Shown: positions 53,462-60,658 of the stretch, in pieces | Layout: every line of letters starts with the position of its first letter | How positions within the stretch are numbered: the first letter of the stretch is position 1 | Assembly (NCBI RefSeq): GCF_018310535.1 | Contig: NZ_CP074102.1 | Location: 8,122,001 to 8,186,000, forward strand | Source: Streptomyces mirabilis | GTDB lineage: Bacteria; Actinomycetota; Actinomycetes; Streptomycetales; Streptomycetaceae | Reading direction: 5' to 3' | Length of the DNA stretch: 64,000 bases | Notes under the pieces: generated by a model | Seen by the model: only the letters and a program-made list of their open reading frames with translations | Told to the model about the DNA's origin: nothing | The model's database searches: none | Translations under genes and position numbers: made by a program

Positions 53462-53893
53462 ATGAGCAGCCGGACGCAGCACACGGCCCGCGGCGCGTGG
53501 CGGACCACGCACACCGCGGCGCTCTGTCCTGCCCTGGCCGTGCTGCTGGCGGCTCTGGTGATATGTCTGGGGCCCGCGGCGCACGCCGCCAGCGGCGACC
53601 ACGTCACTGCCATGACCGGCGTTTCCCACGCGCAGATACAGACCGGCAGCCCGGCCGAGCACCACGTAATGCCGGCCGCGCACCCGGGGGGCTGTCCCTC
53701 CGGAGACGTGTGCTGCTCACCCGCCGTCCACGGTGCGGCAGCGGTGCTCGCCGCACCCGTGCACTCCCTGCCGGTGCTCCTGCCCCGCATGCCGAGCGTC
53801 CCCAGGCGGCAGGCCGGTCCCACGCTCCTCGCCAAGCCTCCGCCGGCTTCCAGTGCTCCCGATCTCCACGTCCTCCAGGTGCAGCGGACCTAG
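53462..53893 (+). CDS. Small membrane/secreted protein, DUF6153-like
   Basis: A 143-residue protein with one N-terminal hydrophobic segment (AALCPALAVLLAALVICLGP, ~20-40) and a His/Cys-containing region (AEHHVMPAAHPGGCPSGDVCC) that could bind a metal. A Pro-rich C-terminus ends LHVLQVQRT, typical of the DUF6153 family. These proteins accompany DUF305/DUF3105 and copper-handling genes in actinomycetes; function not established. The ATG is one codon after an in-frame GTG; ribosome site weak. Confidence 0.65.
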   Translation: MSSRTQHTARGAWRTTHTAALCPALAVLLAALVICLGPAAHAASGDHVTAMTGVSHAQIQTGSPAEHHVMPAAHPGGCPSGDVCCSPAVHGAAAVLAAPVHSLPVLLPRMPSVPRRQAGPTLLAKPPPASSAPDLHVLQVQRT

Positions 53894-54007
53894 ACGGATG
53901 GCATGGCGCAGTGGTGCTCACGCGTGCCCATGCGCCGAACGACATCCGTCCACCCCCTGCACCCACCGCCGCCGACGACATCGCGGCGGGGACAAGGACA
54001 CCCAGGC

Positions 54008-54664
54008 ATGCCCAACACGAGCAAGAAGCAGGTCGCCGCCGACCGCAAGGCCCGCATAGAGGCGATGCGCCGCGCGGAAAAGGCCCGCGAGCGCCGCAAC
54101 CGCGTCATCACCATCACGCTCAGTACGGTCATCGTCGCCGGACTCGCCGGCTGGGGCGCGTACGCCATCAACAACGCCAACGAGAAGAACGACCAGAAGG
54201 CCGCCGCCGCGGCGAAGCCGATAAGTGGCGAGAAGACTTGGGATGCGAAGAAGCTCACCCGCAACCACGTCCAGACCAAGGTCACCTACCCGATGAACCC
54301 ACCCGTCGGCGGCAACCACGCCCCGGTGTGGATGACCTGCAACGGCAACGTCTACACCAAGGCCATCGCCAACGAGAACGCCGTCCACTCCCTCGAACAC
54401 GGCGCGGTCTGGGTCACGTACAACGACAAGGTCACCCCGGCCGACATCAAGACCCTCGCCGGCAAGGTCTCCAAGACCCCCTACACGCTGATGAGCCCGG
54501 ACAAGACCGAGTCCGGGACGATCATGCTGTCGGCCTGGGGCCACCAGCTCAGCGTGAACACGGCCTCCGATCCGCGCGTCGAGCAGTTCCTCACCAAGTA
54601 CGTCCAGGGCGCGCAGACCCCCGAACCAGGTGCCGCCTGCACGAACGGACTGACCGCCTCATGA
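54008..54664 (+). CDS. DUF3105 membrane-anchored protein
   Basis: A 218-residue protein with a basic coiled N-terminus (KKQVAADRKARIEAMRRAEK), one transmembrane helix (~34-54) and an extracytoplasmic DUF3105 domain. The domain shows MNPPVGGNHAPVWMTCNGNVY near residues 97-117, VHSLEHGAVWVTY near 127-139 and a C-terminal GAACTNG. Conserved His and Cys suggest metal or redox binding. The ATG has AAGGAC upstream. Its stop overlaps the DUF305 start (ATGA), so the two proteins are made together. Confidence 0.88.
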   Translation: MPNTSKKQVAADRKARIEAMRRAEKARERRNRVITITLSTVIVAGLAGWGAYAINNANEKNDQKAAAAAKPISGEKTWDAKKLTRNHVQTKVTYPMNPPVGGNHAPVWMTCNGNVYTKAIANENAVHSLEHGAVWVTYNDKVTPADIKTLAGKVSKTPYTLMSPDKTESGTIMLSAWGHQLSVNTASDPRVEQFLTKYVQGAQTPEPGAACTNGLTAS

Positions 54665-55353
54665 CGGACATGACCGCCACCGCGCCGGACGAGACCGACC
54701 TGGGTGACGTATCCGACCGCAAGCCCGCTCTCACCCGCTGGCTGATCATCGGTGCGGCGGCCCTGGTCGCCGTCGTCCTGGCCCTCTCGTTGCTCGCCAT
54801 CACCGACAACGGCAACAACAAGTCAGTCGCCGTCCCCACGGCCGACTCCGCCGACGCCGGCTTCGCCCGCGACATGGCCGTCCACCACCAGCAGGCCGTC
54901 GAGATGGCCTACATCGTCCGCGACCGCACCACCGACGAGGACGTCCGCCGTCTCGCCTACGACATCGCCCAGACCCAGGCCAACCAGCGTGGCATGCTGC
55001 TCGGCTGGCTCTCCCTGTGGAACCTGCCCGCGACATCCCCCGACGGCTATATGACCTGGATGCCCATGGGTCACATGGGCCACCAGATGAAGGACGGCTC
55101 CCTCATGCCGGGCATGGCCACCAACACCGAGTTGAACCAACTCGGCATGCTCAACGGCAAACAGGCGGAGATCCTCTACCTCCAGCTCATGTACGACCAC
55201 CACATGGGCGGCATCGAGATGGCCCGCGCCTGCGCCCAGCAGTGCACGGTTCCCCAGGAGAAGAAACTCGCCCAGGGCATGGTCGACGCTCAGCAGTCGG
55301 AGATGAAGATCATGGCCGACCTGCTACGGGAACGCGGATCTGCACCGCGCTGA
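54661..55353 (+). CDS. DUF305 protein, membrane-anchored
   Basis: A 230-residue protein with one transmembrane helix (~28-48) and an extracytoplasmic four-helix-bundle DUF305 (ferritin-like) domain. It has the two family motifs FARDMAVHHQQAVEMA near residues 69-84 and LMYDHHMGGIEMARAC near 178-193, plus a Met/His-rich loop MTWMPMGHMGHQMKDG near 131-146. His/Met-rich loops of this type bind copper or other soft metals in related proteins. Coupled to DUF3105. The pair probably forms a surface metal-handling complex; the biochemical role is not established. Confidence 0.9.
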   Translation: MTDMTATAPDETDLGDVSDRKPALTRWLIIGAAALVAVVLALSLLAITDNGNNKSVAVPTADSADAGFARDMAVHHQQAVEMAYIVRDRTTDEDVRRLAYDIAQTQANQRGMLLGWLSLWNLPATSPDGYMTWMPMGHMGHQMKDGSLMPGMATNTELNQLGMLNGKQAEILYLQLMYDHHMGGIEMARACAQQCTVPQEKKLAQGMVDAQQSEMKIMADLLRERGSAPR

Positions 55354-55620
55354 CGTGTACGCCGCCACCGAGGGCTCGGATCGCTTGGTGATCCGGGCTC
55401 CTCCCGCACACCCGGCCAAGCCGCTGCAGCCACCGGCGCGGACGCGCGGACGAGGAGAAGCCGGCCCGGTGAGACGGAACAGCAGGCGCAGCGGTGCGAC
55501 GAGCCATCCGGCGAGACGGGGCGCGGCGCGTTCGCCGTACGCAAGCCACAGGTCGCGAAGCACCGCAGCGAGCAGGTGAGCGACGAACACGCCGGCAGGG
55601 ACATGCAGCCCATGTCATGC
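55354..55620 (-). pseudogene. Probable C-terminal scrap of an integral membrane protein
   Basis: On the minus strand a segment reading GLHVPAGVFVAHLLAAVLRD, then LWLAYGERAAPRLAGWLVAP, then LRLLF looks like the last transmembrane part and tail of an actinobacterial membrane protein usually found beside DUF305/DUF6153 genes. A stop lies just upstream of it in frame and no start of the protein exists. Nothing before or after fits a complete gene. Confidence 0.35.
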
Positions 55621-55734
55621 CCCATGGTCTCCGATCCCTCGTCGGCGCCGCCTGCAGTATGAGCACTTCTCGGTGTGCCTGTGCTCCTGGCTCGGACACC
55701 AGCGAGTAAGTGATCCGTCGGTAGGTTCCGGGGT

Positions 55735-55923
55735 TCACCGACAGCGGCGGGCGGCCGGGTCGCGCTCCGCGACATGCTGGGCGACTGCGTCGACGCCGGG
55801 CCGTGCGTAGCGTTCCAGGGACCGTACCGAGGCGTGGCGGGAGCGGGCCGGCAGCATCGGCGTGGACGCGGCGTCCTCCGTTTCGTGTGTCAGCGCACTG
55901 TGCCCGAGCCGGTGAAGGGAAGG
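55735..55923 (-). pseudogene. Tyrosine integrase C-terminal remnant
   Basis: The fragment LHRLGHSALTHETEDAASTP, MLPARSRHASVRSLERYARP, GVDAVAQHVAERDPAARR matches the C-terminus of Streptomyces tyrosine recombinases: the HxLRHS box appears as HRLGHS with the catalytic Arg changed to Gly, followed by the SRHxSVxxLxxYAR segment with the nucleophile Tyr. Its N-terminus is missing, cut where the CDF fragment begins on the other strand. It is therefore a dead piece of an integrative element. Confidence 0.7.
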
Positions 55924-55927
55924 CACC

Positions 55928-56092
55928 CAGAACCTGCTGTGCACCTACCTGGCCGCCGCCCTCTTGGCCGGTCTGCTCGCCAACGCGCTGTTCGGCCTGT
56001 GGTGGCTCGACCCGGTCGTGGGCCTGTTCGTCGCCGGCCTCGCGGTACGCGAGGGCGGCGAGTCCCGGCGCGGCGAGGAATGCGGCTGCTGA
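55928..56092 (+). pseudogene. Cation-diffusion-facilitator (CDF) transporter C-terminal remnant
   Basis: A 54-codon frame, with no start, reads QNLLCTYLAAALLAGLLANA, then LFGLWWLDPVVGLFVAGLAV, then REGGESRRGEECGC and a stop. The WWLDP segment and the final helix with an acidic/Cys tail are typical of the C-terminal membrane part of CDF heavy-metal transporters. The rest of the gene is lost; the 5' side is joined to the integrase remnant. Confidence 0.7.
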
Positions 56093-56280
56093 CGGCGCCC
56101 AGGTAAGCCGGTCACTCCCGCGCCCAAGGCCCCGGCCTGCTCGACAACGGCGGCCGGGGCTGACCTATATCCCGACCGTGGTCAAAGATTGTGGGCCGGT
56201 CGTCGGCGGGGACGGCCCGAACGGCCCCTTCTCCGGCCCTCTGCGCTGCGGGAGGGTGGTGAGCAGGCAAGGCGCGGCGG

Positions 56281-56303
56281 CCTCCGGTGACGCATTCCGG
56301 AGG
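56281..56303. promoter_or_regulatory. Inverted repeat upstream of the SHOCT gene
   Basis: CCTCCGG-N9-CCGGAGG, 37 bp upstream of the ATG, could be an operator or a small terminator from the debris region. Position fits control of the SHOCT-cupredoxin pair. No regulator gene is adjacent. Confidence 0.4.
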
Positions 56304-56339
56304 TGAGGCTTTGCCCACCAGTCGAAGAAGGCGATCGGC

Positions 56340-56618
56340 ATGATGTGGTACGACGGCGGCTGGGGCTGGGGCAGCTGGATCTTCATGGCCATCTTCATGG
56401 TGCTGTTCTGGGCACTGGTGATCGCCGGTATCGTCGCGCTCGTTCGCTACCTCACGGGCAGCCATCACGGCCACCAGGTCGGCCCGCCCCTCTCCTCCGG
56501 GGAGCCCGGCTGGGGAGGCAGGCGAGCCGAGGACTTGCTCTCCGAGCGGTTCGCCCGCGGGGAGATCGACGAGGACGAGTACAAACGCCGCCTTGCGCTG
56601 CTGCGGGAGCACCAGTGA
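56340..56618 (+). CDS. SHOCT-domain small membrane protein
   Basis: A 92-residue protein with a Trp/Gly-rich start (MMWYDGGWGWGSWIFM), one transmembrane helix (~13-36) and a C-terminal SHOCT motif (LLSERFARGEIDEDEYKRRL near residues 66-85). Such proteins are very commonly encoded beside copper and DUF305 genes in actinomycetes. GAAGAAGG precedes the ATG-ATG start. The stop overlaps the GTG start of the cupredoxin-like gene, so they are coupled. Confidence 0.88.
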   Translation: MMWYDGGWGWGSWIFMAIFMVLFWALVIAGIVALVRYLTGSHHGHQVGPPLSSGEPGWGGRRAEDLLSERFARGEIDEDEYKRRLALLREHQ

Positions 56619-57226
56619 CCGCCAAGCGCCGCCGCAGGGTGTGGCTGACCATCGCCGGGGCGCTGGCAGCCCTGGTCCTGGGCATCGCGACGACGGCAAC
56701 GCTCGCCGCCACGGGCGGCTTCCGCCACACCGCACCAGCGGGCTGGACGAAGTCGGGCGTACCGTGCAGCCCGCCCGCACTGTCAGGGCATGTGGTGGAC
56801 GTGACCGTCGGCGACATGATGGGCGCAATGACGGGAGGTCCTCATGGCCACACCCCCAGCGCCGGCCCTGGCTGGCACGGCATGGGCATGATGTGGCTGC
56901 GCACCACCCCGAGCACGGTCCCTGCCGGTACGGTGTCGCTGCGCGTGTTCAATGCCGGAGCCCTCACGCATGAGGTCGTCGTGCTCCCGCTGCCAGCCGG
57001 CCAAGCCGTCGGAGAGCGGCCCATCGGTGCCCAGGGACGCATCGCCGAAACCGGAAGCCTGGGCGAAGCCTCGCGCACCTGCGCTGCCGGGGAGGGCGAC
57101 GGCGTCACCTCCGGCGCCATGGCCTGGACCACGCTGACGCTCCAGCCCGGCCGCTACGAACTGGTGTGCAACCTCGTCGGCCACTATGCAGGCGGGATGT
57201 ACACCGAACTGGACGTCACACGGTGA
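56615..57226 (+). CDS. Membrane-anchored cupredoxin-like copper protein
   Basis: A 203-residue protein with an N-terminal signal/anchor helix (~8-33) and a beta-sandwich domain. Type-1 copper ligands can be placed: His in ALTHEVVVLPL near residue 115, and Cys, His and Met in the C-terminal loop VCNLVGHYAGGMY near 185-197. This H-C-H-M set resembles sulfocyanin or plastocyanin-type blue copper proteins. A Met/His/Gly-rich insert (GDMMGAMTGGPHGH, WHGMGMMW) may bind extra copper. GTG start overlaps the SHOCT stop. Likely an extracytoplasmic electron carrier or copper scavenger. Confidence 0.85.
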   Translation: MTAKRRRRVWLTIAGALAALVLGIATTATLAATGGFRHTAPAGWTKSGVPCSPPALSGHVVDVTVGDMMGAMTGGPHGHTPSAGPGWHGMGMMWLRTTPSTVPAGTVSLRVFNAGALTHEVVVLPLPAGQAVGERPIGAQGRIAETGSLGEASRTCAAGEGDGVTSGAMAWTTLTLQPGRYELVCNLVGHYAGGMYTELDVTR

Positions 57227-57545
57227 CGCTCAAACCGCCGGGGCCATGTGCCCTGTGGACCAAGGTGACATCGGCCGCCTGACAACGGCACGGCGCGCGC
57301 GGGACAGAGGAATGCAACTGCCCCAGAAGCGAAAGCTTGCCCAGGGCGTTGATGTGGCTGTTTGGAACCCCCGCCCCTCGGACGTGGCGCAAGTCTGCAG
57401 AGGAACCCCCGTCGGACCAGGGGACGGAGGCGGCCGTGGTTCACCTGGAGCAATGCGGCTGACCTGGGGAGACGCCGCGCGGCTCTACCCTCGGGCGAAG
57501 AGGGCGGGGCCCTTTCCGTCGGTAAGAAGCTCCGCTGCTCTCGTG
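57227..57545. other. Region without a gene
   Basis: No convincing coding frame; short frames on both strands are mutual shadows. It connects the copper-protein operon with the tRNA-like sequence. Confidence 0.45.
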
Positions 57546-57585
57546 TAATCCGTCGGCCTTGGGTTCGAGTCCCACCCGCGCCACC
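57546..57585 (+). tRNA. tRNA 3'-end-like remnant (T-arm and acceptor end)
   Basis: TTGGGTTCGAGTCCCAC has the exact shape of a tRNA T-arm with the invariant TTCGA loop, followed by CCGCGCC and ACC, as at a tRNA 3' end. A matching 5' half (GGCGCGG) and a paired anticodon stem cannot be found upstream, so it is not a working tRNA. Such 3' ends are left behind when an integrative element recombines at a tRNA gene. Confidence 0.45.
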
Positions 57586-57865
57586 GGAAGCACGACCTGA
57601 CCTGTGGAAACGCCCCCCGTGAGGTTCCGGAGCGTCAACTTCCGTCCACCGGAAAGGATCCGAGCATGTGGCGACAGAGCCGTGATGTTGGGGACAACGC
57701 GGGGACATCGGTACCCGGAAAGTGTCCGCGAGGAGCTGCGCCGAGGTGTGCCGGCTGATGCGGATCGAGGAGACCCCCGCGGCGACCAACGGCGCCGAGG
57801 GATCGCTCGAACTGTCTGCTGCGGACCAGGCGGGGTTGACACTGACGGGAACCTCACGGAGCAGA

Positions 57866-58030
57866 GAGCCGGTTGTCGGCCGTGAGGTCGCCGCGGACGC
57901 GCAGCACGCGGGTGCGGTGCCGGAACCGCCCGAACTCCAGAGGCCGGTCTGGCCGGCCTCGATCTCCACGACCACGTCGGGTATGACGGGCCGATAGTGC
58001 ATCGGGTCGGCGCCGGGCAGTCGGCCCACC
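57866..58030 (-). pseudogene. Frameshifted C-terminal remnant resembling an ATP-dependent DNA ligase
   Basis: On the minus strand one frame gives DPMHYRPVIPDVVVEIEAGQ and, after a one-base shift, the next gives LEFGRFRHRTRVLRVRGDLT. Joined, they look like the OB-fold end of actinobacterial ATP-dependent DNA ligases (VVxEVxAD...GRWRHxxRxxRxRxDL). No start and no intact upstream domain. Remaining bases up to 58333 hold no gene. Confidence 0.35.
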
Positions 58031-58333
58031 GTCCCGGGCGACTCCGCCTCCATGCCCCCGGTCGGCCGCAGCAGCAGGATCAGCTCGTGTTGTACCGCCT
58101 GGCCGAGGGCACCCCACGGCTCGCATCCGGCCGCCGCGCGGAAGGCCGAGGATGAGGCACTGGCCACGGGGCCGACGGCACGGAGTCGGGCCGCGAACGC
58201 CTGGGTCTTGGCGGTCGTGTCCTGGAGCAGGTCATGGGGGCCGCGTCTGTGCATGGGTGACGCCCGGGGCGCCGGTCGTCGGTGCAGGGCAGCGCACTCC
58301 ACAGGGGAGAGCGAACGCCCGCGTGACGAGATC

Positions 58334-58951
58334 TCAGCCGAGCAGGATGGCGCGGAGGTTGGGGACGAGGTGGCGGACGAGTTCGTCGTCCGGCATCTCG
58401 GCCAGAGGGCCACTCCTGAAGACGTACCGGGAGAAGGTCACCCCGATCAGATACGCGCCCACGGAGCCGACGCGTGCTTCGAGGTCCGGGCCGGGAATGA
58501 CATGCCGGTACATCTCCAGGCTCTCGTCCTGCATCGCTGCGAACAGCGACCTGGCCGCGTCCTCCTCCGAGGCCACCGCGCGGATCAGCGCGATGAACGG
58601 GTCGCTGCCCCCGCTCTCGGACATGCGGCGGACGTAGGAGCGCGCGACGCGCGTGGGCAGCGAGTTGGGATCGCCGGCCACCTCGGCCATCAGGTTCTGG
58701 GAGCTGGGAACCGCCGCGAGGAACAGCTGTTCCTTGGAGCCGAAGTGGCGGATCACGAGACCGTGGGTGACTCCGGCCCGGCGCGCGATGTCCCGGATGG
58801 TCGTCTTGGCGAAGCCTCGCTCGGCGAACGCGTCACGCGCCGCCTCCAGGATGGCCGCCCTGCGTACTTCCGGTTCCCTGGTGCGCTTCTTGATCGGGGC
58901 GGCGTCCTGGCCGCTCGCGGCAGGTGGCGTCTCGGCTGGTGATCCGGTCAT
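58334..58951 (-). CDS. TetR-family transcriptional regulator
   Basis: A 205-residue TetR protein. The HTH is at residues ~30-76 (AAILEAARDAFAERGFAKTT, IRDIARRAGVTHGLVIRHFG, SKEQLF), with an alpha-helical ligand domain after it. It is divergent from the YcaC-like hydrolase operon, and the 198-bp gap contains four copies of TTAGTGACC, so it very probably represses both directions. Ligand unknown. Confidence 0.92.
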   Translation of the reverse strand: MTGSPAETPPAASGQDAAPIKKRTREPEVRRAAILEAARDAFAERGFAKTTIRDIARRAGVTHGLVIRHFGSKEQLFLAAVPSSQNLMAEVAGDPNSLPTRVARSYVRRMSESGGSDPFIALIRAVASEEDAARSLFAAMQDESLEMYRHVIPGPDLEARVGSVGAYLIGVTFSRYVFRSGPLAEMPDDELVRHLVPNLRAILLG

Positions 58952-58991
58952 GCAGCAAGTGTACAGATGGTCACCTCAGAACAGCCCGCGT

Positions 58992-59009
58992 GGTCACTAA
59001 AGGGTGACC
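58992..59009. promoter_or_regulatory. TetR operator O1 near its own promoter
   Basis: GGTCACTAAAGGGTGACC contains GGTCAC-N6-GTGACC and one copy of the 9-mer TTAGTGACC on the minus strand (58992-59000), 41 bp upstream of the TetR start. It would control the regulator itself. Confidence 0.65.
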
Positions 59010-59062
59010 CTAGGTGAAATCGACACTGCTGTGGCTCATTCACCTGCGTCTTTTCAAACTTC

Positions 59063-59130
59063 TTAGTGACCAGTTGGACATTAGTGGCTCTCGGACGTAC
59101 TGTCGTTAGTGACCACTCGGTCACTAACGA
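59063..59130 (+). promoter_or_regulatory. Promoter and TetR operators of the YcaC-like operon
   Basis: Candidate -35 TTGGAC (59074-59079) and -10 TACTGT (59098-59103), 18 bp apart. TTAGTGACC overlaps the -35 flank at 59063-59071. A perfect palindrome, TCGTTAGTGACC-ACTC-GGTCACTAACGA (12-bp arms, 59103-59130), sits directly on the -10 and downstream. This arrangement is what steric repression by TetR would need. Confidence 0.75.
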
Positions 59131-59149
59131 ACGGAAGGGAAGTCCTGTC

Positions 59150-59794
59150 ATGGCCCCCGAGCCTCTGACCCCGGCCAACACCACCATCGTTCTCGTCGAC
59201 TACGCCGTCGGCTTTGCGAACCTCCTCGGTTCCCACGACCTCACGTCGCACATCCACAACGTCACCGGCCTGGCCAAGACCGCGAAGTGGTACGGGAGCG
59301 GCCTGGTCGTCACCAACGGCCAGTCCAGCAAGCCGTCCGGGCCGCTGTACCCGGAGCTGCTCGACGTCATCGGTGACGAGCCGGTCATCGAGCGCGCCAC
59401 CGACTTCAACGCCTTCCTCGACGAGCCGTTCGCCGAGGCGGTCCGTGCCGCGGGCCGCAAGAACCTGGTGATCGGCGGCATCGCCACCGACGGCTGCGTC
59501 CTGCAGACCGTGCTCGGCGGCCTGCGCGAGGGCTATCGCGTGCACGTGGCGGTGGACGCCTCCGCGAGCCTGACCACCGAGGCCCACGAGACGGCCATCC
59601 AGCGCATGGTCCAGGCCGGTGTCGTGCCGGTGACCTGGTTCTCGCTGGCGGCCGAGTTCCAGCTCGACCCCACGTTCCATGACGCTCCGCACCGGATGCG
59701 GCTGATGCAGGAGAACGTGCCGGCCATGGGCATGAGCGCCCGGTCGTACGTCAACGCCCTGCAGCAGGGCAAGCGCGCCGCCGCTGCCGTCTGA
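59150..59794 (+). CDS. Isochorismatase-like cysteine hydrolase, YcaC type
   Basis: A 214-residue cysteine hydrolase. The catalytic Asp is in VLVDYAVGF near residue 17 and the nucleophile Cys in ATDGCVLQT near 117. Where classical members have Lys the sequence reads VIERATDFNAF (Arg), a feature shared with the YcaC subgroup. FSLAAEFQLD follows. Probably hydrolyses an amide or similar small molecule. GGAAGGGA precedes the ATG. First gene of a three-gene operon under TetR control. Confidence 0.9.
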   Translation: MAPEPLTPANTTIVLVDYAVGFANLLGSHDLTSHIHNVTGLAKTAKWYGSGLVVTNGQSSKPSGPLYPELLDVIGDEPVIERATDFNAFLDEPFAEAVRAAGRKNLVIGGIATDGCVLQTVLGGLREGYRVHVAVDASASLTTEAHETAIQRMVQAGVVPVTWFSLAAEFQLDPTFHDAPHRMRLMQENVPAMGMSARSYVNALQQGKRAAAAV

Positions 59795-59859
59795 GCCGCC
59801 CCCCGATTCGCCGGCCCTCGGCCGCGCCTGAAGACGCCTCAAGACAAGGAGCCTCGTCC

Positions 59860-60612
59860 ATGAGCGACACCCCCGAAACCCAGCTGCTGTCCGGCAGGAC
59901 GGTGCTGGTGGCAGGCGCGACCGGGGGCATCGGCGAGGGAATGACCCTCGCGCTGCTCCAGCAGGGAGCCACCGTGGTGGCCGTCGGCCGCAGCGAAGAA
60001 CGGCTGGCCAAGCTCGCCGCCTACACAGGCGACGCCGGACCCGGCACCCTGCTCACGCACCCGGCCGACGTCGGAGCCCCCGACAGCCAGGCGGTACGAG
60101 ACCAGCTGTCGCGTTACGGCCCGCTGGACGGCGCCGTCGTCACGATCGGCGACTGGGGCAGCCCCGAGCGCACCGGGATCCTCGACCTCTCCGACGCCGA
60201 GTGGGAGGCGATGATCGCCTCGAACCTGACGAGTCACTTCCACGTGCTGCGCGCGCTGACTCCGCTGCTGTCGCCGTCCGGGGCGCTGGTGCACCTGAGC
60301 GGGTTCAGTGCGGAGATCCCGTACCCGTTCGCCGCGCTGGTGGGCGCCACGAACGCGGCGAAGAAGTCGCTGGTGCGATCCCTCACGGCCGAGCTGGGCG
60401 GCAACGGGCCGCGTGTCTACGAACTGATCATCGGCCCCGTCCGCACCCGCCCGCGGGCCGCAATCGGCGCGGACAGCCCTCAGTGGTACAGCGCCGAGGA
60501 CCTCGGGCGGCACGTGGGCCGGCTCGTCGCCGGCAGCGGGCCGTACGCCGAAGCCCCGCTCCAGTACCTGGTCACGCCCGCCCACGGCATACGGACGACC
60601 CCGCCGCTGTAG
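59860..60612 (+). CDS. SDR-fold protein lacking the catalytic Tyr and Lys
   Basis: A 250-residue SDR-fold protein with the cofactor motif AGATGGIGEG near residues 18-27 and a Ser in HLSGFSAE near 147. The YxxxK motif reads VGATN (V161, N165), so neither the Tyr nor the Lys is present at the usual places. It may bind cofactor without redox catalysis, or use other residues. It lies 65 bp after the hydrolase gene and 46 bp before the FAD oxidase gene in one transcript. Function open. Confidence 0.87.
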   Translation: MSDTPETQLLSGRTVLVAGATGGIGEGMTLALLQQGATVVAVGRSEERLAKLAAYTGDAGPGTLLTHPADVGAPDSQAVRDQLSRYGPLDGAVVTIGDWGSPERTGILDLSDAEWEAMIASNLTSHFHVLRALTPLLSPSGALVHLSGFSAEIPYPFAALVGATNAAKKSLVRSLTAELGGNGPRVYELIIGPVRTRPRAAIGADSPQWYSAEDLGRHVGRLVAGSGPYAEAPLQYLVTPAHGIRTTPPL

Positions 60613-60658
60613 CGGACAGCGGCCCCTCGAACAGCACTCGCACCCTGCGGAGGCAGCG

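Noticed and set aside
57722..57997. 91-codon plus-strand frame as a small gene
   Set aside because: Antisense to the ligase-like remnant, no ribosome site and no recognisable family.
57184..58413. 409-codon minus-strand frame as a complete gene
   Set aside because: Only a short segment resembles a ligase tail and it is frameshifted; the rest is low-complexity and overlaps the tRNA-like sequence and the end of the cupredoxin gene.
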